A stretch of DNA of 64,000 nucleotides from Streptomyces sp. AA1529. Lineage in GTDB: Bacteria; Actinomycetota; Actinomycetes; Streptomycetales; Streptomycetaceae. The translations under genes and the position numbers were made by a program. This document shows, one piece after another, positions 51,101 to 59,142 of the stretch. The DNA is taken from assembly GCF_000280905.1 (NCBI RefSeq), contig NZ_ALAP01000015.1, positions 1 to 64,000 on the forward strand, written 5' to 3'. Positions within the stretch are counted from its first letter, which is position 1. Each line of letters begins with the position of its first letter. The notes beneath the pieces were generated by a model. It saw nothing but the letters and a program-made list of their open reading frames with translations, was not told where the DNA came from and searched no databases.

Positions 51101-52292
51101 GTGAACGCACAGCCAGAGGCCGGGGACGGCACCGTCCGGTGGGACGAGGGAGGCCGGGAGCGGACCGCCGTGTGGCGGTCGGAGAGCGGTGCCCGGCCGC
51201 CGCGGCGGGTCGCCGTCGCCGATGACCGGATGGCCGCCGACATCGCCTACAAGCTGGTCTGCGAGGGGACCGCGCTGCTGTGGCGCGGCGACTACCACGG
51301 CGCCCGGCAACTGCTGGCGGCGCTCGGCCGCCGGGTGGACCGCAAGCAGCCCAAACCCGGGGCCACGCCCCTGGAGGGCTTCCACCTCCACCGGCAGGCC
51401 CGCTCCCGCCGGGCCCGGATCCTCGGCATGCTGCTGGTCCCGCTGGAGACCGCGCCCGGCGGCTCCTACGCCGTACCGCTGCGCCGCGCGCCGGAGGTGG
51501 GCCCCGCCTGTGTGGCCGCCTACGGCGCGCCCGGCGGCGCCGTGGGCGACCTGGCGCTGGTCTCCCTGCGCGAACTGCAGGGCGTGCTCGGCGCGTACGA
51601 GTGGTGGCGCAACGGGGTGCCCGTCGACGCACTGGGCGGCGACCGGATCCACCCGCACCACGGGGGTCTTCTCACCGGTACGCGGCGAGTACGTCGACCT
51701 GGTCGCACAGGCTCCGCTGCCGGACCGGCCGGCTGCCGGACTGCTGGCCTTCGACGTCGGCACCGGGACGGGTGTGCTGGCCGCGGTGCTGGCCCGGCGC
51801 GGTGTGGGCCGGGTGATCGCCACCGATCTGGGCGAGCGGGCGGTGGAGTGCGCGCGCGAGAACGCCGCGCGGCTCGGTGTGGCGGAGGCGGTCGAGGTCG
51901 TACGGTCCGATCTGTTCCCGCCCCCGGAGGCCGGGCGTGCGGACCTCGCGGTCTGCAACCCGCCGTGGCTGCCCGCCAAACCGACCTCGGTACTGGAGCA
52001 GGCGGTCTACGACCCCGACAGCCGTATGCTGCGGGGCTTCCTCACGGGGCTGGCCGAGCGGCTCGCCCCCGGCGGCGAGGGCTGGCTGATCCTCTCCGAT
52101 CTCGCCGAGCACCTGGGCCTGCGCCCCCGCGAGCAGTTGCTGGAGTGGATCGCCGGCGCCGGGCTGGAGGTGGCCGGCCGGCTCGACGCCCGGCCCCGGC
52201 ACGGCAGGGCCGAGGACCCGGAGGCGCCCCTGCACGCCGCCAGGGCCGCCGAGACGACCCGGCTGTGGCGGCTGCGCCCGGCGGCCGGCTGA
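51101..52292 (+). pseudogene. Class I SAM-dependent methyltransferase, frameshifted
   Basis: Read in two frames, this is a ~396-residue methyltransferase. The first part (51101 to about 51662) includes VAVADDRMAADIAYKLVCEGTALLWRGDYHGARQLL. The second part (to 52292) has the SAM site FDVGTGTGVLAAVLARRG, ATDLGERAVECARENAARLG and CNPPWLPAKP, an NPPY-type catalytic motif of nucleic-acid or protein-glutamine methyltransferases. The frames join at GGGGG (51662-51666), where one G too many breaks an otherwise smooth HPHHG-VFSPVRGEYVDLVA. Either the gene is inactivated, it is phase-variable at the G run, or the base is a sequencing error. GTG 51101 begins VNAQPEAGDGT; a start nearer MAADIA is possible. 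Confidence 0.8.
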
Positions 52293-52352
52293 GCCGCGGA
52301 CGTCCGCACGGGCCGCGGCCGGTGCGCCGGGGCGCGGCGCGCGGGGCGGCGT

Positions 52353-53125
52353 TCAGACTGTCCGCCCCGTGGCACGGTGCCGGACCCAGACGTTGGGCTC
52401 CACGTAGACGGCGTGCCCCCGCACCGGATCGCAGTGCACCGGCGCCAGTGCGCCCGGCACCCGCACCTCTCCCGCACGGTCGAACGGCAGCCCTGTCCAC
52501 TCCCGCCACCGGGCGAGGGGCGCGCTCACCGTCATGGAGGCGGGCGCGACCTGCTCCACGGTGCCGCCCGCGCGGACGTGTACCCGCAGCCACGGGTCGG
52601 CGGGCAGCCCGTCGGCGCGCAGTTCGCCGATGTGGTCGGCCATCGGCAGCTCCGGCCGCTGCTGCTTGGCCGTCGGGCGCACCGGGGCCACCAGTTCCCG
52701 GTGCCCCTGCCGGTGCGCCGCCGCGCGGAGCCCGTCCAGCATCCGGTAGGAGAGTCCGCGGCCCCGGTGCGCCGGGTCGACGGTGATCTCCAGCGCGCTC
52801 ACCGCCGTGGCCGGACGGCCGTGCCGCCGGTCGGCGCAGGCCCATGTCAGCACCCTGTCCCACCCCTGGTCGGGGGTCTCCTCGCGGCCGGCCGAGGCGG
52901 CGTCGAAGGGCACGCCGTACCCGCGCGCGACGACGCGGTCCCGTCTGTGGCGACGACGCAGTACTCCGGGAAGTCCTCCGGGACCTGCGGGAGCAGGGTG
53001 CAGGCGACCAGGTCCGCCGCGACGAAGGCCGGCCAGTCGTCGGAGATCTCGTGGAGCCTGCCGGTCAGTTCGGGGCGGTCGGCGAGGCGGGTGATCTCGA
53101 CGGTGCCGGAGTCGTGGGGCGTCAT
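52353..53125 (-). pseudogene. GNAT-like acetyltransferase, frameshifted
   Basis: Starting at ATG 53125 (MTPHDSGTVEITRLADRPELTGRLHEISDDW) the frame is family-like to about CVVATDG. It then continues in another frame from DRVVARGYGVPFDA to the stop at 52353. The join is at CCC on the plus strand (52940-52942): adding one base restores VVATDGDRVVARGYGVPF. The second part has ALEITVDPAHRGRGLSYRMLDGLRAAA, an acetyl-CoA-binding motif, and a well-conserved C-terminus. The intact product would be ~257 residues. This is the second single-base G/C-run lesion within 1.3 kb, so sequencing error is a serious alternative. Confidence 0.75.
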
Positions 53126-53316
53126 GGGCCGGACGCTTCCACAAACGGTGGAGCGCGGGCCACGGATTTGTGCGGGGCGGCGCGTTCGGTCTCGGCGGCG
53201 ACCCCATGGCGGACGCCGGTCCGGTGCGGGGACGGATCGTGTACGTCCGGGGCCCGGGACGCCGACGGCATGCAACGTCTGTCCTTTATGGTGCAGTTGG
53301 TTACCATCGCGGTAGT

Positions 53317-53341
53317 TGGGATTGATTTCCCACCCTATAGT
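53317..53341 (+). promoter_or_regulatory. Candidate rppA promoter and operator
   Basis: TATAGT (53336-53341) is a good -10; a -35 (TAGTTG, 53313-53318) at 17 bases is weak. TGGGA-N6-TCCCA (53317-53332) fills the spacer as an inverted repeat. Just upstream TACC-N5-GGTA (53302-53314) forms another. Confidence 0.45.
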
Positions 53342-53379
53342 GGAGTACCGTACTGCGTCGGGCCCTCGTTGTTCCTGTC

Positions 53380-54564
53380 ATGGCGACTCTGTGCCGACCT
53401 GCTGTACAGGTCCCGCCACACGTGATCACGTTGGCGGACACGCTCGCACTGGCGCGCTCCCAGCACGCGGAGCATCCTCAACTCCCCCTCGTGCTGCGGC
53501 TGATCGAGAACACCGGCGTACGGACCAGACATCTCGTCCAACCCCTGGAGCTGACCCTCCGCCACCCCGGCTTCGCGGAGCGGAACTCGGTGTACGAGGC
53601 GGAGGCCAAGGCCCGGGTGCCGCGGGTCGTCGGCCGGGCGCTGGCCGCCGCCGAACTGGAGGCCGAGGAGATCGACCTCATCGTCTACGTCTCCTGCACC
53701 GGCTTCATGATGCCCTCGCTGACGGCCTGGCTGATCAACACGCTGGGGTTCCGCTCCACCACCCGCCAACTGCCCATCGCGCAGCTGGGCTGCGCGGGCG
53801 GCGGCGCGGCGATCAACCGGGCACAGGACTTCTGCACGGCCTACCCCGAGGCCAACGCGCTGATCGTCGCGTGCGAGTTCTGCTCCCTGTGCTACCAGCC
53901 CACCGACGTCGGCGTCGGCTCGCTGCTGTCCGACGGCCTGTTCGGGGACGGGGTGGCGGCAGCCGTCGTCCGCGGCTCGGGCGGCACGGGCATCCGGCTG
54001 CTGCGCAACGGCTCCTATCTGATCCCGGACACCGAGGAGTGGATCTCCTACGACGTCCGCTCCACCGGCTTCCACTTCCTGCTGGACAAGCGGGTCCCCT
54101 CGACCATGGGCCCGCTGGCGCCCGCGCTGTGCGAACTGGCGGCACGGCACGGCTGGGACGCCTCCGAGCTGGACTTCTACATCGTGCACGCCGGCGGTCC
54201 GCGGATCCTGCAGGACCTGGGGAAATACCTGGAGGTGCCGCAGCACGCCTTCCGGTTCAGCCGGGCCACGCTGACGGAGTACGGCAACACCGCCAGCGTC
54301 GTCGTCCTGGACGCCCTCCGCCGGCTGTTCGACGAGGGCGGCCCCGGCGAGGGCGCGCGCGGGCTGCTGGCCGGGTTCGGCCCCGGCATCACCGCGGAGA
54401 TGGCGGTGGGCCGCTGGGAGGGCGCCGCGGCGCAGGCAGGCCCGGCGGACGCCGACCGGCAGCGCGCCGGGACCCGGCACGGACCGGAGCCCGCCGGGAC
54501 GGCCGGGAAGCCACCCGGGCCCCGCCCGGAGAACCCACCGGAAGGAGCACTGAACCCGTCATGA
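53380..54564 (+). CDS. rppA: Type III polyketide synthase, 1,3,6,8-tetrahydroxynaphthalene synthase
   Basis: A 394-residue type III PKS that condenses five malonyl-CoA into tetrahydroxynaphthalene. The catalytic triad falls exactly at the known RppA positions: Cys138 in QLGCAGGG, His270 in YIVHAGGP and Asn303 in EYGNTASV. The start MATLCRP and CEFCSLCYQPTDVGVGSLLSDGLFGDG are characteristic. The last ~45 residues are a Pro/Gly/Ala-rich tail that overlaps the next gene (ATGA at 54561-54564). It heads an rppA-cupin-P450 operon making flaviolin-type pigments. In S. coelicolor the equivalent cluster lies elsewhere (about SCO1206-1208), so it has been inserted or relocated here. Confidence 0.95.
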   Translation: MATLCRPAVQVPPHVITLADTLALARSQHAEHPQLPLVLRLIENTGVRTRHLVQPLELTLRHPGFAERNSVYEAEAKARVPRVVGRALAAAELEAEEIDLIVYVSCTGFMMPSLTAWLINTLGFRSTTRQLPIAQLGCAGGGAAINRAQDFCTAYPEANALIVACEFCSLCYQPTDVGVGSLLSDGLFGDGVAAAVVRGSGGTGIRLLRNGSYLIPDTEEWISYDVRSTGFHFLLDKRVPSTMGPLAPALCELAARHGWDASELDFYIVHAGGPRILQDLGKYLEVPQHAFRFSRATLTEYGNTASVVVLDALRRLFDEGGPGEGARGLLAGFGPGITAEMAVGRWEGAAAQAGPADADRQRAGTRHGPEPAGTAGKPPGPRPENPPEGALNPS

Positions 54565-55172
54565 CCCGTACCGGAACAGTGGAGCCCGGCCCGCAGCGAC
54601 CCCGGCCGCGCAGCGGCCTGGTCGTGCCACCGGGCCGCGGGCGCACCCTGCGCACCGCCGCCCAGCAGGTGACCTTCAAGGTGACCGGGCAGCACTCCCG
54701 GGCCGCCTCCAGCTTCGAGGTCGTCGTACCGCCCGGCTTCGACGTGGGCGCCCATGTGCACACCCGCAGCGAGGAACTCTTCTACGTGCTGGAGGGCGAG
54801 CTGGAGCTGCTCGCCTTCGAACCCCGGGTGCGCACCCGGGACGGCTGGCGGGAGTGGGAGTCGGCCGCCGGCGACCGGCCCGTGCGCGCCACCACGGGCA
54901 CCACCGTGCTGGTGCCGCCGGGCTGCCCGCACGCGTTCGCCAACCCGACCGGTGCCCCGGCGCGGATGTTCTTCCAGGCGGCACCCCCGCCCGACCACGA
55001 GCGGTACTTCGACGAACTGCTGGACATCCTGGCCGTGGACGGCCCGCCGGACGAGGCTGCCGTCGCCGCGCTGCGGGCCCGCTACGACATCGAGCAGCTC
55101 ACCCCGCTCCGGCACGGCCCGCCCCCGGGACCGGTGCCGAAGGGCGCCCCGGACCGGAGCGAGGAGGGCTGA
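54561..55172 (+). CDS. Cupin-fold quinone-forming oxygenase candidate
   Basis: A 203-residue protein with a single cupin barrel. Motif 1 reads DVGAHVHTRSEELFYVLEGELEL (two His and a Glu as metal ligands) and motif 2 PPGCPHAFANPTG (third His). Cupins of this kind beside rppA, such as MomA, oxidise tetrahydroxynaphthalene to flaviolin; that activity is inferred from position. The C-terminus (FDELLDILAVDGPPDEAAVAALRARYDIEQLTPL) is typical of sugar-cupin-like family members. It is coupled to rppA by a four-base overlap and precedes the P450 by two bases. Confidence 0.88.
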   Translation: MTRTGTVEPGPQRPRPRSGLVVPPGRGRTLRTAAQQVTFKVTGQHSRAASSFEVVVPPGFDVGAHVHTRSEELFYVLEGELELLAFEPRVRTRDGWREWESAAGDRPVRATTGTTVLVPPGCPHAFANPTGAPARMFFQAAPPPDHERYFDELLDILAVDGPPDEAAVAALRARYDIEQLTPLRHGPPPGPVPKGAPDRSEEG

Positions 55173-55174
55173 CC

Positions 55175-56371
55175 ATGGCGCAGTGCCCGCTCTACGACGT
55201 CCCGGCCGATCCGCCGGAGCTGGAGTTCGACCCGTTCCTGCGGGCGGCCCTGGAGAGCCCGCCGTCCCGCATCCGGCTGCCGCACGGCGAGGGGGACTGC
55301 TGGCTGGTGACGCGGTACGACGACGTCCGCTTCGTCACCTCGGACCCCCGGTTCAGCCGGGACATCGTCGGCCGCCCCACCCCGCGCATGACCCGGCATC
55401 TGATTCCGCTCGACCGCGCCGTCAGCTTCGTCGACCCGCCCGGACACGCACGGGTGCGCTCCGTGGTGGCGCCGGTGTTCGGCAGCGGCGCGGTGGAACG
55501 GCTCCGGCCCCGGGTCCGGGCGCTCGTGGCGGAGCTGGTGGACGGGATGCTGGCGGCGGGCCCCCCGGCCGACGTGGTGCGGTACGTCGTCTCGCCCCTG
55601 CCGCTGGCCGTGGTGGGGGAGCTGCTGGGGGTGCCGCCCGAGGACCGTACCCAGGTGCGCGACTGGGCCGTGACGCTGCTGACCCGCGCCTCGGACGACG
55701 CGGCGGCCGAACGCGCCCAGCAGGTGAAGGCGGCGGCCCGGCGGTACTTCCGGGAACTGGCGGAGCGGCGCCGGTCCCGGCCCGCCGGTGACCTGATGAC
55801 GCGGATGGTGGCGGCGGTGGACGCCGGTCGCATCGACGAGGAGGAACTGCTCGCGCTGGCCACCCTGATCGGGCTCAACGGGTGGCACGCGGTGCGCAAC
55901 AACGTCTCCAACATGGTCTACCTGCTGCTGACCCGGCCGGAGCTGCGCGAACGGCTGCGCGCCGAACCGGAGTCGGTGCCGCGTGCCGTCGAGGAGCTGC
56001 TGCGCTGGATCCCGCACAAGCACGGGGTGGGGCAGCCCAGGATCGCCACCGAGGACGTCGAGGTGGGCGGGGTGCTGGTGCGCCGCGGCGAGGTGGTGCA
56101 GGTGTCCTACGTGGCGGCGGGCCGCGACCCGCGCCGCTTCCCCGACCCGGACGCGCTCGACATCGACCGCCAGGGCCCGCCGCACCTGGCCTTCGGGCAC
56201 GGGCCGCACCACTGCGTGGCACCGCTGCTGGCCCGGATGGAGGCGGAGGAGCTGCTGTCGGCGCTGCTGCGCCGGCTGCCGGGGCTGCGGCCTGCCGTGC
56301 CCGCCGGGGAGATCGCCTGGCAGGGCAGTGTGCTGATCAGAGGGCCGGTCGGGCTTCCGGTCACCTGGTGA
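55175..56371 (+). CDS. Cytochrome P450, CYP158-like (flaviolin coupling)
   Basis: A 398-residue soluble P450. Haem ligand Cys347 lies in AFGHGPHHCVAPLLARME, ExxR in EELLRWIP, and FVDPPGHARVR in the C-helix. The I-helix reads GLNGWHAVRNN, where the usual acid-alcohol pair (Asp/Glu-Thr) is His238-Ala239. CYP158 enzymes also lack the Thr, using substrate hydroxyls and water for proton delivery, and couple flaviolin to biflaviolin and polymers. Position behind rppA and the cupin supports that role. Electrons would come from ferredoxin genes elsewhere. ATG 55175 is two bases after the cupin stop, with GAGGAGGG upstream. Confidence 0.92.
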   Translation: MAQCPLYDVPADPPELEFDPFLRAALESPPSRIRLPHGEGDCWLVTRYDDVRFVTSDPRFSRDIVGRPTPRMTRHLIPLDRAVSFVDPPGHARVRSVVAPVFGSGAVERLRPRVRALVAELVDGMLAAGPPADVVRYVVSPLPLAVVGELLGVPPEDRTQVRDWAVTLLTRASDDAAAERAQQVKAAARRYFRELAERRRSRPAGDLMTRMVAAVDAGRIDEEELLALATLIGLNGWHAVRNNVSNMVYLLLTRPELRERLRAEPESVPRAVEELLRWIPHKHGVGQPRIATEDVEVGGVLVRRGEVVQVSYVAAGRDPRRFPDPDALDIDRQGPPHLAFGHGPHHCVAPLLARMEAEELLSALLRRLPGLRPAVPAGEIAWQGSVLIRGPVGLPVTW

Positions 56372-56454
56372 GCGCGGCGGCGGCCGGTGCGGGCACGCTC
56401 CGGCCGCCCGCTGCCGGACCTTCCGTCCGGCGCGTCCGCCGCTCGGACCCGGAA

Positions 56455-56513
56455 ACGGCCGCACCCGGTCCGGACGGGACTCGGTCGGAGTCCCGCGGAC
56501 CGGGTGCGGCCGT
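56455..56513. terminator. Bidirectional terminator between P450 and sodN
   Basis: An 18-bp perfect stem (56455-56472 with 56496-56513) encloses a further 7-bp stem (56475-56481 with 56489-56495), an exceptionally long hairpin between two converging genes. Confidence 0.8.
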
Positions 56514-56546
56514 TCGTACCCGCGGAAGGGTGACCTGCGGGCCGGT

Positions 56547-56942
56547 TCAGCCCTGCTTGGTCTCCCAGAAGATCTTGTCGATCTCGGCGATGAGCTCCAG
56601 CGCCTTCTGCCCGGTGGCCGGGTCGGTGGAACCCTTGGCGGCGCTCAGCGCCTTGAGGGTGTCGTTCACCAGCTGGTGCAGCTGCGGGTACTTCTCGAAG
56701 TGCGGCGGCTTGAAGTAGTCGCTCCACAGCACCGAGACGTGGTGCTTGGCGAGTTCCGCGCGCTCCTCCTTGATGACGGTGGCCCGGGTCCGGAAGTGCG
56801 GGTCGTCGTTGGCCTGGTACTTCTCCTGAACGGCCTTCACGGATTCGGCCTCGATCCGGGCCTGTGCCGGGTCGTAGACACCGCAGGGCAGGTCACAATG
56901 GGCGCTGACCTGCACCTTGGGGGCGAACAGTCGGGAGAGCAT
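56547..56942 (-). CDS. sodN: Nickel superoxide dismutase precursor
   Basis: A 131-residue NiSOD precursor. Residues 1-14 (MLSRLFAPKVQVSA) are the propeptide, removed to expose His15-Cys16-Asp-Leu-Pro-Cys20-Gly-Val-Tyr23. This is the nickel hook in which the new N-terminal amine, His1, Cys2 and Cys6 bind the metal. The rest is a four-helix bundle nearly identical to S. coelicolor SodN (KKFW-like end IFWETKQG). It dismutates superoxide in the cytoplasm as a hexamer. The divergent sodX encodes the maturation protease. Nickel-responsive control by Nur acts on sodN indirectly in S. coelicolor. Confidence 0.97.
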   Translation of the reverse strand: MLSRLFAPKVQVSAHCDLPCGVYDPAQARIEAESVKAVQEKYQANDDPHFRTRATVIKEERAELAKHHVSVLWSDYFKPPHFEKYPQLHQLVNDTLKALSAAKGSTDPATGQKALELIAEIDKIFWETKQG

Positions 56943-57104
56943 AAAAGCCGTCCTTCCTCGTGATCGTCTTCTCACGTGCGAGATTACTCCGTGTGGGAAG
57001 TCTTTTCGCGTGTGCCCCCACGGGCTTAGGACAAAAGTCCGGTGACGGACTGGATCTGGTGGAGTGATCGGGCCGGAGACGGCCTTGGGACCGGAGGCGG
57101 AAAT

Positions 57105-57623
57105 ATGCCGGAGCACAGGCCGCAGCGCGGGTCGGGCCGCGGGGCGGAGCGCCGGGAGGGCGATCGGCACGAGGGGCCCCTGAAGCGGATCGGGCTGGCC
57201 GAGGTCTACAACCCGTCGATGCGGCCGACCCTGCTGCCCGGGGACCAGCTGGTCGTCGGCTACGGGGGCGCCGTGCGTCCCGGGGACGTCGTGGTGCTGC
57301 GCCACCCGTTCCAGCACGACCTGCTCATCGTCAAACGCGCGGTCGAACGGCGTCCCGGCGGGTGGTGGGTGCGCGGTGACAACCCCCGGGTGAAGAACGA
57401 CAGCCGGGAGTTCGGCGCCGTCCCCGACGACCTGGTGGTGGCCCGGGCCTGGCTGCGGCTGCGCCCGCCGCGCGGGGCTCAGCGCTCGCCGGGTTCCGCG
57501 GTGCGCTGGGCGGTCTCCGCCGTGCGCCCGCTGGTGGGCCCGCTGCGGTCCCGGCCGCCCGCGGGGTCCGGTGCGCCCTCGGAGGCGGCCGGGCTGCTCT
57601 CCAGGCGTTTGCGGGCCCGGTAG
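57105..57623 (+). CDS. sodX: NiSOD maturation protease, signal-peptidase-like
   Basis: A 172-residue S24/S26-type peptidase that removes the SodN propeptide. The catalytic Ser is in YNPSMRPTLLPGDQLVV and the catalytic Lys in LIVKRAVERR, followed by WWVRGDNPRVKNDSREFGAV, all as in signal-peptidase-like processing enzymes. There is no obvious transmembrane anchor. ATG 57105 (MPEHRPQRG) has GGAGGCGG upstream. The C-terminus, after WLRLRPPRG, is a ~55-residue Arg/Ala/Pro-rich tail that overlaps the 3' end of the convergent CGNR gene by 145 bases; the shorter family length suggests this tail is a read-through extension. Confidence 0.88.
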   Translation: MPEHRPQRGSGRGAERREGDRHEGPLKRIGLAEVYNPSMRPTLLPGDQLVVGYGGAVRPGDVVVLRHPFQHDLLIVKRAVERRPGGWWVRGDNPRVKNDSREFGAVPDDLVVARAWLRLRPPRGAQRSPGSAVRWAVSAVRPLVGPLRSRPPAGSGAPSEAAGLLSRRLRAR

Positions 57624-58156
57624 GCCGCCACGTTGGCGCGGGTCGCGCAGCGGTCGGAGCAGTAGCGGCGGGAGCGGTTGGTCGAGGTGTCCAGGTAGGC
57701 GTTGCGGCAGGGCGTGGCCTGGCAGATGCCCAGCCGGTCCACGCCCAGGTCGGTGAGGTGGAAGGCGAGCCCCATGCAGGCCGTCGCCGCGTAGGCGGCG
57801 GTGGCGTTGGCGGGCTGTTCGGCCAGGTGCATGTGCCAGCGGGGCCGTCCCTCGTCGTCCAGGTCCCCGTGTCCGGAGATCTGCGGACTCGTGGGGAACT
57901 CCATCAGCAGGGCGTTCAGCAGGTCGACCGCGCGGACCTCGTCGTCCTCGGCGGCTGCGGTGAAGACGGCGCGCAGCCGGGTGCGTACGGCGCGGAGCCG
58001 GCTGACGTCCGCCTCGGTCACGCGGCGGGCCATGGTGCCGTGCGGCCCGAAGAGTTCGAGGACGGCGCCGACCGAGGTGAGGGTGTCTTCGCCGCGCTCG
58101 GGCTGCTCGCTGTTCACGAGACGCACTGCCAGATCCGAGTAATAGTTCAGTTCCAC
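57479..58156 (-). CDS. CGNR zinc-finger / ABATE-domain regulator
   Basis: A 225-residue protein with an N-terminal ABATE (stress-induced) domain (MELNYYSDLAVRLVNSEQPERGEDTLTSVGAVLELF) and a C-terminal CGNR zinc finger (GICQATPCRNAYLDTSTNRSRRYCSDRCATRANVAAYRARK). All four Cys are intact. Such proteins are presumed DNA-binding regulators of unknown targets. The last ~35 residues (Ser/Ala/Gly/Arg-rich) overlap the sodX 3' end and are probably dispensable. It is divergent from the methyltransferase at 58234, with a 77-base shared promoter gap. Confidence 0.87.
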   Translation of the reverse strand: MELNYYSDLAVRLVNSEQPERGEDTLTSVGAVLELFGPHGTMARRVTEADVSRLRAVRTRLRAVFTAAAEDDEVRAVDLLNALLMEFPTSPQISGHGDLDDEGRPRWHMHLAEQPANATAAYAATACMGLAFHLTDLGVDRLGICQATPCRNAYLDTSTNRSRRYCSDRCATRANVAAYRARKRLESSPAASEGAPDPAGGRDRSGPTSGRTAETAQRTAEPGER

Positions 58157-58233
58157 TTGTGATCCTTACGGCGGGCGGTCTATCGTCAGTAATGGTTGAA
58201 AGTCGTCAGAGCGTATTACGGCGGAGGACGGGT

Positions 58234-59022
58234 ATGGCGACCCACGCACGGAGCGCTGCCGACTGGCGGCGCCGGCAGGAGAGTTGGGACCGGCAGCAGG
58301 AGTGGTACCTGCCCGACCGCGAGGAGCGATTCCGGGTCATGCTCGACATGACCGAGGCCCTGGTGGGCCCCGAACCCCGGGTGCTCGACCTCGCCTGCGG
58401 TACAGGCAGTATCTCGGACCGCGTGCTGCGGCGGATGCCGGGCGCGAGCACCGTCGGCGTCGACCGGGACCCGGCGCTGCTGGCCATCGCGCGCGGCACC
58501 TTCGAGGGTGACGGGCGGGCCCGGTTCGTCACGGCGGACCTGAGCGATCCCGACTGGCCGGCCGCGCTGCCCCGGGGCCCCTACGACGCGATCCTGACGG
58601 CCACGGCCCTGCACTGGATGCGCACCGAACCGCTGCGCGCGCTCTACGGCCGGCTCGCGGGCCTGGTGCGGGAGGGCGGGGTGTTCCTCAACGCCGACCA
58701 CATGCCGGACGAGTCGACCCCGCGCATCAACGCCGCGGTGCACGTCTTCGACGAGGAGCGGCGCGCGCGGCGGACCGCCGAGGGGGCGCAGGACTGGAAG
58801 GGGTGGTGGCGCGCGCTGGGGGAGGACCCGGAACTGCGGGCGGTCGCCGCCGAGCGGTTCGCCCTGTTCGGGAACCCGGCCGAGGCGCAGCACAGCGACC
58901 ACAACGACGAGGAGTTCCAGAGCGCGGAGTGGCACGCGGCCGCCCTGCGCGCGGCCGGTTTCGGCGAGGCCCGCACGGTCTGGTCCTCGCCCGCCGACGC
59001 CATGGTCCTCGGACTGCGCTGA
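58234..59022 (+). CDS. Class I SAM-dependent methyltransferase
   Basis: A 262-residue methyltransferase. The SAM-binding motif VLDLACGTGSISDRVL is at about residues 50-65, followed by VGVDRDPALLAIARG (acidic loop), FVTADLSDPDWPAALP and YDAILTATALHWM. This is the UbiE/trans-aconitate-type fold acting on a small molecule; substrate unknown. ATG 58234 has GCGGAGGA upstream. It is divergent from the CGNR regulator, a plausible controller, and no terminator is obvious before the convergent malic enzyme gene, 120 bases away. Confidence 0.88.
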   Translation: MATHARSAADWRRRQESWDRQQEWYLPDREERFRVMLDMTEALVGPEPRVLDLACGTGSISDRVLRRMPGASTVGVDRDPALLAIARGTFEGDGRARFVTADLSDPDWPAALPRGPYDAILTATALHWMRTEPLRALYGRLAGLVREGGVFLNADHMPDESTPRINAAVHVFDEERRARRTAEGAQDWKGWWRALGEDPELRAVAAERFALFGNPAEAQHSDHNDEEFQSAEWHAAALRAAGFGEARTVWSSPADAMVLGLR

Positions 59023-59142
59023 ACGCTCCGCACGAGGCCCGCGCGCGGGCCGGCACCCGCGGCCGGACCGGCACCCGAGCCGATCCGGCGGGGTGCCCGG
59101 GCCGCCCACCCGCCGGCAGAGGGCGGGCGGCCCCGGTGGGGC

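Noticed and set aside
50609..52786. Single 725-codon plus-strand open frame spanning the methyltransferase
   Set aside because: Only its middle part is family-like; the remainder is out-of-frame reading produced by the frameshift at the G5 run.
55910..55925. dre-like TGGTCTACC inside the P450 gene
   Set aside because: Only one half-site matches and it lies within coding sequence.
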